NCBI GenBank assembly: GCA_013694685.1
Contig: JACDBY010000343.1
Span: forward strand, 1 to 11,498
DNA length: 11,498 nt
Direction: 5' to 3'
Origin: Actinomycetota bacterium
GTDB taxonomy: Bacteria; Actinomycetota; Thermoleophilia; Gaiellales; Gaiellaceae
The notes under the pieces are model-generated. The model did not search any database and was not told the DNA's origin. It saw nothing but the letters and a program-made list of their open reading frames with translations. Every line of letters starts with the position of its first letter. Within the stretch, counting starts at the first letter, position 1. The position numbers were made by a program, and so were the translations under genes. This document shows, one piece after another, positions 1 through 5,448 of the stretch.

Positions 1-1650
1 TACGTCGGGACGCGCGAGACGGCCGCCGCGACGTTCGTCGAGCGCACGGCGCGTGTCGTCGTCGAGGAACGGCTCGACCCGTGGGCGACGTGGCAATGCG
101 CCCTGCTCGAGGCCGACGACGTAGACCGTGTCGAATCGTCTGGTTCGGGCTCGCCGGAGGTCGAGCACGGCCACGCGTCCCGGCGCTCCCGGCCGTTCCC
201 GTCGGATAGTCGCCCGTTCGAGAGCGGCGACGACGTCGCCGCGCCCGACCGCGTGGCCGGCCGCCGCGAGCGTCTCGAGCTCGTCGATCGTGCGCGACAC
301 GGCGTCGTGCGCCCGGAGATCGACTCGGGCGGCCTCGTCGAGGGGCGGGGACGTCGTACCGTGGGCATGCCGCAGCATCGACGTGACCAGGAGCCTCACC
401 GCCGCGAGCGGAGAGCCCTCCGCGAGCACGAGATCGAGCGGTGGCAGCGTGCGGCCGTCGCGCAGCTCGACCGTGACGGCGACGGTTCGATCGCCACGCG
501 CGACGCCGCGTCCTCGCAGGCGTCCCTCGATCCAGTCGACGTCTCGACGCCCGAGACCGGAGTACGGCGTGCGGAGGTGGGCATAGAGATCGGAACGCTC
601 ACCGTCGAGCCAGGCGAACCGGAGGAGTGCAAGGAGCGCATGCCCGAACGGTGTCGACCGGAGGTTGCCGCGCCCTTCGAGTCCGAGTGGGATGCCGAGC
701 GTCCCGAAGACCGCCTCGAGCGCCAGACGGATCGGCTCGACGGCCGGGCACACGAGCGCGATCTCCTCCGGAGCGACGCCGCCGCGGATCGCGGCGAGCA
801 CGTCCTCCCCGACGAGCTCGAGCGTTCCGCGCGTGCCCGCCCCTTCGAGGAACCGGATGGAGCCGTCGAGCGGCATGCGCTCGGGCTCGTTGGTGAACAA
901 CCACCGCTCCAGGTGCGCGAGGCCCGCAGGAAGGTACTCGTGCGACCGCGGAGGCAACTCGAGCACATTGCCGGCGGCGAGGCGCGCGAGGTCGTCGACC
1001 GTCTGACGGAGGGATGCGTACACGGCGCGGCCCGGCTCGTACGGAAGCGACACCTGGACCTCGGTGCGCGCGGCGAGCGCCTCGAGCAGGTGCCACTCGA
1101 CGCCCGTCAGATCCTCGAACCCGTGCACGAAGACCGGCGCGTCGGCCCACGCCTCCAGTTCGGTGGTCAGCCGAGTGAGGGCTCGCCGCCTGAGAGCGGC
1201 CGCGTCCCAGGCCTCGAGGCGGTCGAGCTCCGCGTGGAAGCCCGCGAGGAGCGACGCTAGCGGCTCCTCGAGGTCGTCGCTCTCGAGCAGGGCGCCGTCG
1301 AGCTCGGCGAGTGTCCGGGCGAGCGCGTCCGCGTATCCCGGGAAGCGGGCGAGCCCCGGCGGGGCGCCGTCGGTGAGGCGCCGGACGAGCAGGAGGCGCT
1401 CGAGATCGCCGAGGACGCGCTTCCCCCGGCCGTCGCCGTCGGCGAGCTCCGCAAAGACCGTGTCGAACGTCCCGACCGTGCCGGCGAGCAGACCGCCGCA
1501 ACACTCGACGAGCTCCCGCTCCACACGCTCGACGTCGGCCCGGTTCGGGACGACGAGCCACGGATCCCGGTCGAGTGCCACCACGAACCGGTCGAGGAGG
1601 TGCTCGACCTTCCCAGCATGCGCCGGACCGACGACGAGGGAGAGACCCAC
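1..1650 (-). CDS. AddB/RecB-like recombination nuclease-helicase subunit, 3' part cut by window edge
   Basis: This frame is open for 550 codons from a GTG at 1650 to the window edge, with no stop. The protein begins VGLSLVVGPAHAGKV, a P-loop-like motif (GPAHAGK, residues 8-14), followed by a TVGTFDTVFAEL segment (about 59-70) like helicase motif Ia of AddB/RecB-type proteins. Residues 277-340 (EGAGTRGTLELVGEDVL, then PEEIALVCPAVEP and GIPLGLEG) match the middle of this family. VAVLDLRRARTRRFDTVYVV followed by GLEQGALPRR (about 503-531) is the UvrD-C-like segment. The family processes double-strand ends together with an AddA/UvrD-like partner. Any PD-(D/E)XK nuclease domain would lie beyond the left edge, so it cannot be confirmed. 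The P-loop has V15 where S/T is expected, so ATPase activity is doubtful, as in AddB-like inactivated helicases. The start is the only in-frame one after an upstream TGA. It lacks a Shine-Dalgarno at normal spacing and looks leaderless. An unspecific UvrD-like protein is the alternative. Confidence 0.8.
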   Translation of the reverse strand, partial: MGLSLVVGPAHAGKVEHLLDRFVVALDRDPWLVVPNRADVERVERELVECCGGLLAGTVGTFDTVFAELADGDGRGKRVLGDLERLLLVRRLTDGAPPGLARFPGYADALARTLAELDGALLESDDLEEPLASLLAGFHAELDRLEAWDAAALRRRALTRLTTELEAWADAPVFVHGFEDLTGVEWHLLEALAARTEVQVSLPYEPGRAVYASLRQTVDDLARLAAGNVLELPPRSHEYLPAGLAHLERWLFTNEPERMPLDGSIRFLEGAGTRGTLELVGEDVLAAIRGGVAPEEIALVCPAVEPIRLALEAVFGTLGIPLGLEGRGNLRSTPFGHALLALLRFAWLDGERSDLYAHLRTPYSGLGRRDVDWIEGRLRGRGVARGDRTVAVTVELRDGRTLPPLDLVLAEGSPLAAVRLLVTSMLRHAHGTTSPPLDEAARVDLRAHDAVSRTIDELETLAAAGHAVGRGDVVAALERATIRRERPGAPGRVAVLDLRRARTRRFDTVYVVGLEQGALPRRPRVEPFLDDDTRRALDERRGGRLARPDV

Positions 1651-1656
1651 CGGTGC

Positions 1657-1664
1657 ATGGTAGT
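1657..1664 (-). promoter_or_regulatory. Candidate leaderless -10 element (ACTACCAT) for the AddB-like gene
   Basis: Read on the minus strand, ACTACCAT ends exactly 6 nt before the GTG start at 1650. TACCAT fits the TAnnnT -10 pattern and would place transcription start at or next to the start codon. The same 8-mer at the same distance precedes another GTG gene (see 9526-9533). No good -35 box is visible. Confidence 0.45.
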
Positions 1665-1680
1665 CGGGCCTCTCCCCCGT

Positions 1681-1696
1681 CCCGGCTCAGGCCGGG
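1681..1696. terminator. Perfect hairpin between the CxxC gene and the AddB-like gene
   Basis: The arms CCCGGC (1681-1686) and GCCGGG (1691-1696) flank the 4-nt loop TCAG. The hairpin lies 43 nt past the stop of the small gene and before the AddB-like start. There is no T-tract on the minus strand, so it may be a weak or Rho-assisted terminator, or only a transcript-stabilising stem. Confidence 0.35.
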
Positions 1697-1739
1697 CGAG
1701 AAACGCGCTCGGAGCGGGACTTGCCGCGACGCCCCGGTG

Positions 1740-1934
1740 TCAGGCCAGGGACTTCGGCTTGCGACCGCGCCGGGCGACGGCCGCGCCGGGCATCGAGCCT
1801 GCACATGGATCGCAGAGATCCGCGGCTTTCGCGCCGCGTCGGGCGTCAGTGAACGTCACGCGCATGACCGCGCCCTTTCCTTCCCCGACCTCCGAGGCGC
1901 ACTTGTCGCAAACAAGAACCGTCTTTCGTGCCAT
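1740..1934 (-). CDS. Small two-CxxC (zinc-ribbon-like) protein with basic RGRKPK tail, unknown function
   Basis: The gene encodes 64 residues. CxxC pairs at C9/C12 and C41/C44 would form one four-cysteine zinc site. Between them lies a polar segment (EVGEGKGAVMRVTFTDARRG), and after the second pair come SMPGAAVARRGRKPKSLA. The tail R55-K61 (RRGRKPK) resembles an AT-hook-like basic minor-groove motif, so a DNA- or RNA-associated protein is possible; this is inference. The ATG at 1934 is chosen because GGGAGGT stands 4 nt upstream. The same frame stays open upstream to 2036, but that stretch is AT-rich non-coding sequence holding the RBS and the leader hairpin. I do not recognise a named family. 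The gene is transcribed towards the AddB-like gene 89 nt away, and is divergent from the dehydrogenase at 2200. Confidence 0.8.
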   Translation of the reverse strand: MARKTVLVCDKCASEVGEGKGAVMRVTFTDARRGAKAADLCDPCAGSMPGAAVARRGRKPKSLA

Positions 1935-1938
1935 GAAT

Positions 1939-1945
1939 ACCTCCC
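1939..1945 (-). promoter_or_regulatory. Strong ribosome binding site of the CxxC gene
   Basis: On the minus strand GGGAGGT precedes ATG by 4 nt (ATTC between). It is the clearest Shine-Dalgarno in the window and fixes the start at 1934, excluding the longer in-frame ATG at 2036. Confidence 0.75.
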
Positions 1946-1950
1946 AGAGA

Positions 1951-1972
1951 GGAAATCGGATTGTCGATTTCC
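1951..1972 (-). promoter_or_regulatory. Leader inverted repeat, 8-bp perfect arms, just upstream of the RBS
   Basis: GGAAATCG (1951-1958) and CGATTTCC (1965-1972) are perfectly complementary around a 6-nt loop. On the transcript of the CxxC gene the stem would end 5 nt before GGGAGGT. It is AT-richer than its surroundings. It may be an RNA structure affecting translation or a DNA operator; the sequence does not decide. Confidence 0.5.
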
Positions 1973-2001
1973 ATGCATTGAACGAGTAGCCTCCACGTGA
2001 C

Positions 2002-2036
2002 ATAATACGCAATAGTCGCGAGATGTTTCCAGTCAA
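2002..2036 (-). promoter_or_regulatory. Candidate promoter of the CxxC gene
   Basis: On the minus strand TTGACT (2036-2031) is a near-consensus -35. TATTGC (2014-2009) is a weak -10 at 16-nt spacing. A much better -10 hexamer, TATTAT (2007-2002), sits 23 nt away, which is too long. Either pairing would give a leader of roughly 60-70 nt containing the 1951-1972 stem. This is one of the AT-richest spots of the window. Confidence 0.4.
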
Positions 2037-2095
2037 GATGCAGGGCTGCTCGGCAATCTGTGCGGTGTCTCCTAACCTCTTGCCGGAGATCCGTG

Positions 2096-2121
2096 TAGAT
2101 GCCGGACCTGTCCGGCAACTA
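2096..2121. repeat. ACCTGT-centred palindrome, copy 1
   Basis: Two 12-nt arms, TAGATGCCGGAC (2096-2107) and GTCCGGCAACTA (2110-2121), pair with one mismatch around CT. The 16-nt core (2101-2116) is identical to the core of the palindrome at 8373-8398. Here it stands in the divergent spacer, not at a gene end, and shares its last 3 nt (CTA) with the next inverted repeat. Confidence 0.6.
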
Positions 2122-2187
2122 GTGCCCCGGACTCGCGACGTTCCACCGGGGCAGTTTCCGGTGGGGCGTTGCGAGACGCGGCACTAG
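2119..2187. repeat. 69-bp imperfect inverted repeat abutting the dehydrogenase promoter
   Basis: The left arm is 2119-2149 and the right arm 2158-2187, with loop GGCAGTTT (2150-2157). Perfect outer pairing is CTAGTGCC/GGCACTAG (2119-2126 with 2180-2187). The middle pairing is CTCGCGACG with CGTTGCGAG (one G-T wobble). The inner pairing is CCACCGG/CCGGTGG (2143-2149 with 2158-2164). Only about 4-5 nt per arm (2127-2131, 2176-2179) are poorly paired. It ends inside the candidate -10 box at 2185. It could be a regulator-binding region, a MITE-like relic, or a structured RNA. Confidence 0.65.
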
Positions 2188-2197
2188 ACTCGCGACG
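2130..2197. repeat. Direct repeat GACTCGCGACG x2 with an inverted copy between
   Basis: GACTCGCGACG occurs at 2130-2140 and 2187-2197 exactly. The inverted copy CGTTGCGAG lies at 2167-2175 (one difference). A shorter inverted CTCGCGAC is at 2015-2022, by the divergent promoter. The arrangement resembles half-sites of one regulator, but TCGCGA is common in this GC-rich sequence. Confidence 0.4.
2185..2190 (+). promoter_or_regulatory. Candidate -10 (TAGACT) for a short-leader/leaderless dehydrogenase mRNA
   Basis: TAGACT lies 9 nt before the ATG at 2200, and there is no Shine-Dalgarno in the 20 nt before the start. This fits a leaderless or near-leaderless transcript. No convincing -35 is seen. 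The hexamer overlaps the end of the 69-bp inverted repeat, so occupation of that repeat would block it. Confidence 0.4.
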
Positions 2198-2199
2198 CA

Positions 2200-3279
2200 A
2201 TGGACAATCGTACGATCGTCGTCCTCGAGGGAGATCAGACCGGCCAGGAGCTCCTGGAGGCGTCCCTCCGCGTCCTGCAGCCGGACGTCATCGGTCTCGA
2301 GCTCGAGCTGCCACGGTTCGATCTCTCACTCGCGCGGCGCCGCGAGACGGGAAACGGAGTCGTCCACGAGGCGGCCGGCGCCATCGCAGCACACGGACTC
2401 GGGCTCAAGGCGGCCACCGTCACACCCGAGGGCCGCGACGACGTCGGCTCCCCGAACCGCATCCTCCGCGAGGAGATCGGTGGGAAGGTGATCGTCCGCA
2501 CCGGCCGCCGAATCCCCGGCGTGTTACCGGTGGGTGGTGTCCATTCGCCGATCTCGGTCGTGCGGATGGCGGTCGGCGACGCGTACGGAGCGAAGGAATG
2601 GCGCGAAGGCGCAGGCGCAGACGAAGTCGCGTTCCGGACGGAGAGGATCGAGCGGCGGATCTGCCGCGCGGTCTCCGAGTTCGCGTTCAGACAGGCGGAG
2701 CGAACGGGGGCCAAGGTATTCGGCGGCCCCAAGTATACGGTCAGCCCGATCTACGAGGGAATGCTCAAGGAGGAGATGGATGCGGCCGCGGCACGTCATC
2801 CGGACGTCCCGTACGAGCCGCAGCTCATCGATGCCACGTTCGCGTTGCTCATCTCCTCGAGCGGCGCGCCGATGGTGATTCCGGCACTCAATCGGGACGG
2901 CGACATTCTCTCCGATCTCGTCCTGCCGCTCTTCGGATCGATTGCCGGCTCCGAGTCGCTTCTCGTGGCGTTCGGGGACGACGATGTGGATCGACCGACC
3001 GCGCTCATGGCCGAAGCGGCACACGGCACGGCACCGGCGCTCGAAGGCAAGGACGTCGCGAATCCGATGGCGATGATCCTCGCCGCGGCGGCGCTTCTCG
3101 CTCACACGGACGACGAGCGGTGCCAGACGGCCGGCCGCGCGATTCGCGAGGCGACGCTCGAGGCTGTCGCCGAGGGCGTTCGGACGGCCGACCTGTCCGG
3201 TCACCACGGGACGACGGCGTTCACCGACGAGGTCGTCAGGCGAACACGCACGAAGCGCGAGGTCTGGTCGTCGCTGTAG
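2200..3279 (+). CDS. Isocitrate/isopropylmalate dehydrogenase family protein
   Basis: The 359 residues have the usual family length and motif order. EGDQTGQELLE (10-20) is the N-terminal Rossmann-like strand-turn. SPNRILR (84-90) corresponds to the substrate-binding SxN...R motif. Y129 in GDAYGAKEW and K178 in GGPKYT are the likely catalytic Tyr/Lys. D211, D235 and D239 (IDATF, RDGDILSDL) would bind the metal. HGTAPALEGKDVANP (275-289) is the nucleotide loop. The family oxidises and decarboxylates 2R,3S-malate derivatives with NAD(P)+ in the cytosol. Whether isocitrate, 3-isopropylmalate, homoisocitrate or tartrate is the substrate cannot be settled from sequence. After HGTAP the pair is A-L, neither the K-Y of NADP-type isocitrate dehydrogenase nor the D-I of NAD-type enzymes. 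The gene is monocistronic, flanked by the repeat-rich spacer and a hairpin at its stop. ATG 2200 is the start, as homology begins at once. Confidence 0.88.
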   Translation: MDNRTIVVLEGDQTGQELLEASLRVLQPDVIGLELELPRFDLSLARRRETGNGVVHEAAGAIAAHGLGLKAATVTPEGRDDVGSPNRILREEIGGKVIVRTGRRIPGVLPVGGVHSPISVVRMAVGDAYGAKEWREGAGADEVAFRTERIERRICRAVSEFAFRQAERTGAKVFGGPKYTVSPIYEGMLKEEMDAAAARHPDVPYEPQLIDATFALLISSSGAPMVIPALNRDGDILSDLVLPLFGSIAGSESLLVAFGDDDVDRPTALMAEAAHGTAPALEGKDVANPMAMILAAAALLAHTDDERCQTAGRAIREATLEAVAEGVRTADLSGHHGTTAFTDEVVRRTRTKREVWSSL

Positions 3280-3300
3280 GGGCCGCCACCTGTGCGGCCT
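3279..3300 (+). terminator. Hairpin at the dehydrogenase stop, diverged ACCTGT-palindrome (copy 2)
   Basis: GGCCGC (3281-3286) and GCGGCC (3294-3299) flank loop CACCTGT, with a possible G-U pair 3280/3300. It starts right after the TAG stop and lies between convergent genes. Compared with 8373-8398 it keeps GTAGGG, the ACCTGT centre and CGGCC. No T-tract follows. It is probably a terminator or 3'-end stabiliser. Confidence 0.5.
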
Positions 3301-3370
3301 GCGGTGCGTGTCCGGCCTCCCCTCCATGTTCGGCGCGTGGCAGGCGATTCGTCTCGTGTCTGCCGCGACG

Positions 3371-3952
3371 TCAAGCCGCGACGGCCGGGGCGTTCGAGGT
3401 GATCTCGCCGGCAGCGAGCGTCGCGAGAAAGGCTTCGGCGATCTCGGGATCGAACTGCGTGCCGACGCAGCGACGGATCTCGTCCGCGGCCTCGGCCGCG
3501 CTGAGCGTCCGGCGATACGGGCGCAAGGAGGTCATCGCGTCGAACGCGTCCGCGACGGCGAGCATGCGTCCCTCCAGAGGGATCGCAGAGCCCGCGCGAC
3601 CTGTGGGGTAACCGAGACCGTCCCAGCGCTCGTGGTGGAAGAGCACGTATGGCAGCGCCGGCTCGAATGCACGCACGCCGAGGATCAGCCAGAGGCCCTC
3701 GACCGGATGCGCGCGGACCTCGGCGAGCTCCGCCTCGTCGAGCTCACCGGGCTTTCCGAGCACCTCCGCGCGGACGTTCACCTTGCCGACGTCGTGCAGC
3801 ACCGCGCCGAGCCGGAGCGCGGCCCGCCGCTCCTCGTCCCACCCGAGCCGGATCGCGACGGCCTGGGCGTTCGCAGACACGCGCGCAGCGTGCGCGCCGA
3901 GCGCCGGATCGCTGACGCCCATCGCACTCTCGAGAGCGGCTTGACCGAGCAC
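3371..3952 (-). CDS. Stand-alone HD-GYP domain phosphohydrolase (putative c-di-GMP phosphodiesterase)
   Basis: The 193 residues consist almost entirely of one HD-GYP domain. The metal-binding and signature residues are present: H21, H53-D54 (VLHDVGK, 51-57), H82, H106-H107 in HHERWDGLGYPTG (106-118) and D135 in ADAFDAMTSLRPYR (134-147). This family hydrolyses cyclic di-GMP (some members other cyclic dinucleotides). No receiver, GAF, PAS or membrane segment is fused, so its input signal would be separate. It is encoded divergently from the transhydrogenase operon with a 57-bp shared spacer, and convergent to the dehydrogenase gene. The GTG start at 3952 is chosen because AAGGA stands 4 nt upstream and the domain begins directly. 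A start in another frame at 3977 does not encode the domain. It could also be a degenerate regulator, but the motifs look intact. Confidence 0.88.
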   Translation of the reverse strand: MLGQAALESAMGVSDPALGAHAARVSANAQAVAIRLGWDEERRAALRLGAVLHDVGKVNVRAEVLGKPGELDEAELAEVRAHPVEGLWLILGVRAFEPALPYVLFHHERWDGLGYPTGRAGSAIPLEGRMLAVADAFDAMTSLRPYRRTLSAAEAADEIRRCVGTQFDPEIAEAFLATLAAGEITSNAPAVAA

Positions 3953-3977
3953 GGGATCCTTCGTTCTTGCCGCGCAT

Positions 3978-3992
3978 CGGGAACCCTTCCCG
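3978..3992. promoter_or_regulatory. Operator-like palindrome CGGGAA-N3-TTCCCG before pntAA
   Basis: The perfect 6-bp arms (3978-3983, 3987-3992) around CCC sit in the 57-bp divergent spacer between the HD-GYP gene and pntAA. They directly touch the candidate -10 box TAGATT. Its position upstream of, not within, a leaderless transcript favours a DNA-binding site over an RNA hairpin. The binding protein is unknown. Confidence 0.45.
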
Positions 3993-3998
3993 TAGATT
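3993..3998 (+). promoter_or_regulatory. Candidate -10 (TAGATT) of the transhydrogenase operon
   Basis: TAGATT lies 11 nt before ATG 4010, with no Shine-Dalgarno between. A possible -35 TTGCCG (3967-3972) is 20 nt away, which is long. The layout resembles the TAGACT box in front of the gene at 2200, suggesting a leaderless or very short-leader mRNA. Confidence 0.4.
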
Positions 3999-4009
3999 TC
4001 TCCGACCCG

Positions 4010-5125
4010 ATGAGAATCTCCGTCCCCCGGGAGTCGGCGCCCGGCGAGAACCGGGTCGCCCTGACCCCCGACGCGGTGGCGAAGCTCGTCTCGTCGGGCT
4101 TCGACGTGAGCGTCGAGCGCGGCGCGGGCACCGCGGCCGGCTTCGTGGACGAGGCGTACCGAGACGCCGGCGCGGCGCTCACCGAGCGCACGGAGCCGGT
4201 GCCCGCCGGCGAGGCGATCGTCCTCGTCGGCAAGCCGGACGCGTCCCTCGTGCGGATGCTCGAGAACGGGAGTATCGCGATCGGCTTTCTGCAGCCGCTG
4301 ACCGACACGGAGGGCGTCGCGGCCCTGCGCGACCGCGGGGTCGTCGCCTTCGCGATGGAATCGATTCCGCGGATCACGCGCGCGCAGTCGATGGACGCGC
4401 TCTCGTCGCAGGCGACGGTCGCGGGATACAAGGCGGTGCTGCTAGCCGCCGACCGGAGCCCGAAGCTCTTCCCGCTCCTGATGACCGCGGCCGGGACGAT
4501 CGCGCCGGCGCGCGTGCTCGTCCTCGGGGCTGGAGTCGCGGGTCTCCAGGCGATCGCCACGGCGAGGCGCCTCGGCGCAGTGGTGTCGGCGTTCGACGTC
4601 CGGCCCGCCGTTGCCGAGCAGGTGCGTTCCCTTGGTGCGAGCTTCCTCGATCTCGGTGTTCAGGGTGAGGAGACCGAAGGCGGGTATGCGCGCGAGCTGA
4701 CCCCGGAGCAACAGCAGGCACAGCACGCTGCGCTCGACGAGCGCATCCCCGAGTTCGACATCGTGATCACCACTGCCGCGGTCCCCGGTCGACCTGCTCC
4801 GAAGCTGATCCACGCGGTCGCCGTGGGCGCCATGCGCCCGGGCTCCGTGATCGTCGACCTCGCCTCCGAGACGGGCGGGAACTGCGAGCTGACCGAGCCT
4901 GGACGCGAGATCGTCCACGAGGGCGTCACGATCGTCGGCTTCACGAACGTCGCCTCGCTGGTGCCGGCCGACGCGAGCCGGCTCTATGCCAGGAACGTGT
5001 CGGAGCTGCTCGCCCACCTGGCGCCCGGTGGAACGCTCGCGCTCGACTTCGAGGACGAGATCACGGCAGGCGCCTGCGTCACCGGTCGCCCCTCCACGAT
5101 GGTCGCGGCCGAGGCGGCCTCGTGA
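4010..5125 (+). CDS. pntAA: NAD(P) transhydrogenase subunit alpha 1 (NAD(H)-binding domain I)
   Basis: The 371 residues form the soluble, NAD(H)-binding subunit of proton-translocating transhydrogenase, which passes hydride between NAD(H) and NADP(H). It begins MRISVPRESAPGENRVALTP, typical of the alanine dehydrogenase/PntA N-domain. ITRAQSMDALSSQATVAGYK (122-141) contains the conserved loop that contacts the nicotinamide. VLVLGAGVAGLQ (169-180) is the Rossmann GxGxxG, with acidic D196 after strand 2 favouring NAD over NADP. SETGGNCELT (286-295) is also family-typical. It ends after domain I without membrane helices, so this is the split form in which the alpha membrane part is a separate gene. 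The frame is open upstream to about 3308, but that part runs antisense through the HD-GYP gene and lacks homology, so ATG 4010 is the start. Its stop overlaps the next gene by GTGA. Confidence 0.95.
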   Translation: MRISVPRESAPGENRVALTPDAVAKLVSSGFDVSVERGAGTAAGFVDEAYRDAGAALTERTEPVPAGEAIVLVGKPDASLVRMLENGSIAIGFLQPLTDTEGVAALRDRGVVAFAMESIPRITRAQSMDALSSQATVAGYKAVLLAADRSPKLFPLLMTAAGTIAPARVLVLGAGVAGLQAIATARRLGAVVSAFDVRPAVAEQVRSLGASFLDLGVQGEETEGGYARELTPEQQQAQHAALDERIPEFDIVITTAAVPGRPAPKLIHAVAVGAMRPGSVIVDLASETGGNCELTEPGREIVHEGVTIVGFTNVASLVPADASRLYARNVSELLAHLAPGGTLALDFEDEITAGACVTGRPSTMVAAEAAS

Positions 5126-5448
5126 CCGACCTCGGTTTGGTGATCGAGCTGACGATCCTCGCGCTCGCGATCTTCCTCGGCTTCGAGGTGATCGCGAAGG
5201 TGCCGACGATGCTCCACACCCCGCTGATGTCCGGCACGAACTTCATCCACGGGATCGTCGTCGTCGGAGCGATCGTGGTGCTGGGCTACGCGGAAGACGG
5301 ATTCACGAAGGCCGTCGGCCTCGTAGCGATGGTGCTCGCGACGGCAAACGTCGTCGGCGGCTTCGTCGTCACCGACCGGATGCTGGAGATGTTCAAGCGC
5401 CGTCCCGACGAGCGCCGTCCCGACGATCGCCGGGACGAGCCTTCGTGA
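5122..5448 (+). CDS. pntAB: NAD(P) transhydrogenase subunit alpha 2 (membrane)
   Basis: The 108 residues have three hydrophobic segments, about 5-26, 42-56 and 65-86, matching the alpha-2 membrane subunit. The KVPTMLHTPLMSGTNFIHGI segment (26-45) is the family signature. H43 stands in the second helix where Escherichia coli PntA has a non-ionisable residue, and may serve the proton path (see the finding on pntB). After the last helix a charged tail KRRPDERRPDDRRDEPS (92-108) is encoded partly by a 15-bp tandem repeat. The GTG start at 5122 overlaps the pntAA stop by 4 nt, and the stop overlaps the pntB start likewise, suggesting translational coupling of the three subunits. Confidence 0.93.
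   Translation: MTDLGLVIELTILALAIFLGFEVIAKVPTMLHTPLMSGTNFIHGIVVVGAIVVLGYAEDGFTKAVGLVAMVLATANVVGGFVVTDRMLEMFKRRPDERRPDDRRDEPS
5397..5426 (+). repeat. 15-bp tandem duplication inside pntAB 3' end
   Basis: GCGCCGTCCCGACGA occurs twice in a row (5397-5411, 5412-5426), giving RRPDE then RRPDD in the cytoplasmic tail. It is in frame, so the tail length could vary between strains by five residues. Confidence 0.7.

Noticed and set aside
1257..1658. ATG 1658 (minus) as start of a separate 133-aa gene at the AddB-like 5' end
   Set aside because: It is S/R/T-rich and out of frame. The third frame beginning at GTG 1650 carries the family motifs through to the window edge. The ATG itself overlaps the proposed -10 box.
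1740..2036. 98-residue version of the CxxC protein starting at 2036
   Set aside because: The extra residues cover the SD, the leader stem and the promoter-like AT-rich sequence; the SD fixes ATG 1934.
1935..2199. CRISPR, tRNA or att site in the repeat-rich spacer
   Set aside because: Repeats are inverted and irregular, not spaced direct repeats; no cloverleaf or integrase gene is present.
3185..3205. GCCGACCTGTCCGG in the dehydrogenase 3' end as another palindrome copy
   Set aside because: It encodes the expected C-terminal residues TADLSG and its arms do not pair well; similarity to the palindromes is probably chance.
3308..4009. Upstream extension of the pntAA frame, giving a 605-residue protein
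   Set aside because: It runs antisense to the HD-GYP gene, has no recognisable sequence, and PntA homology starts exactly at ATG 4010.
3371..5125. A cyclic-nucleotide defence system involving the HD-GYP gene
   Set aside because: No cyclase or effector gene is adjacent; neighbours are housekeeping redox genes on the other strand.
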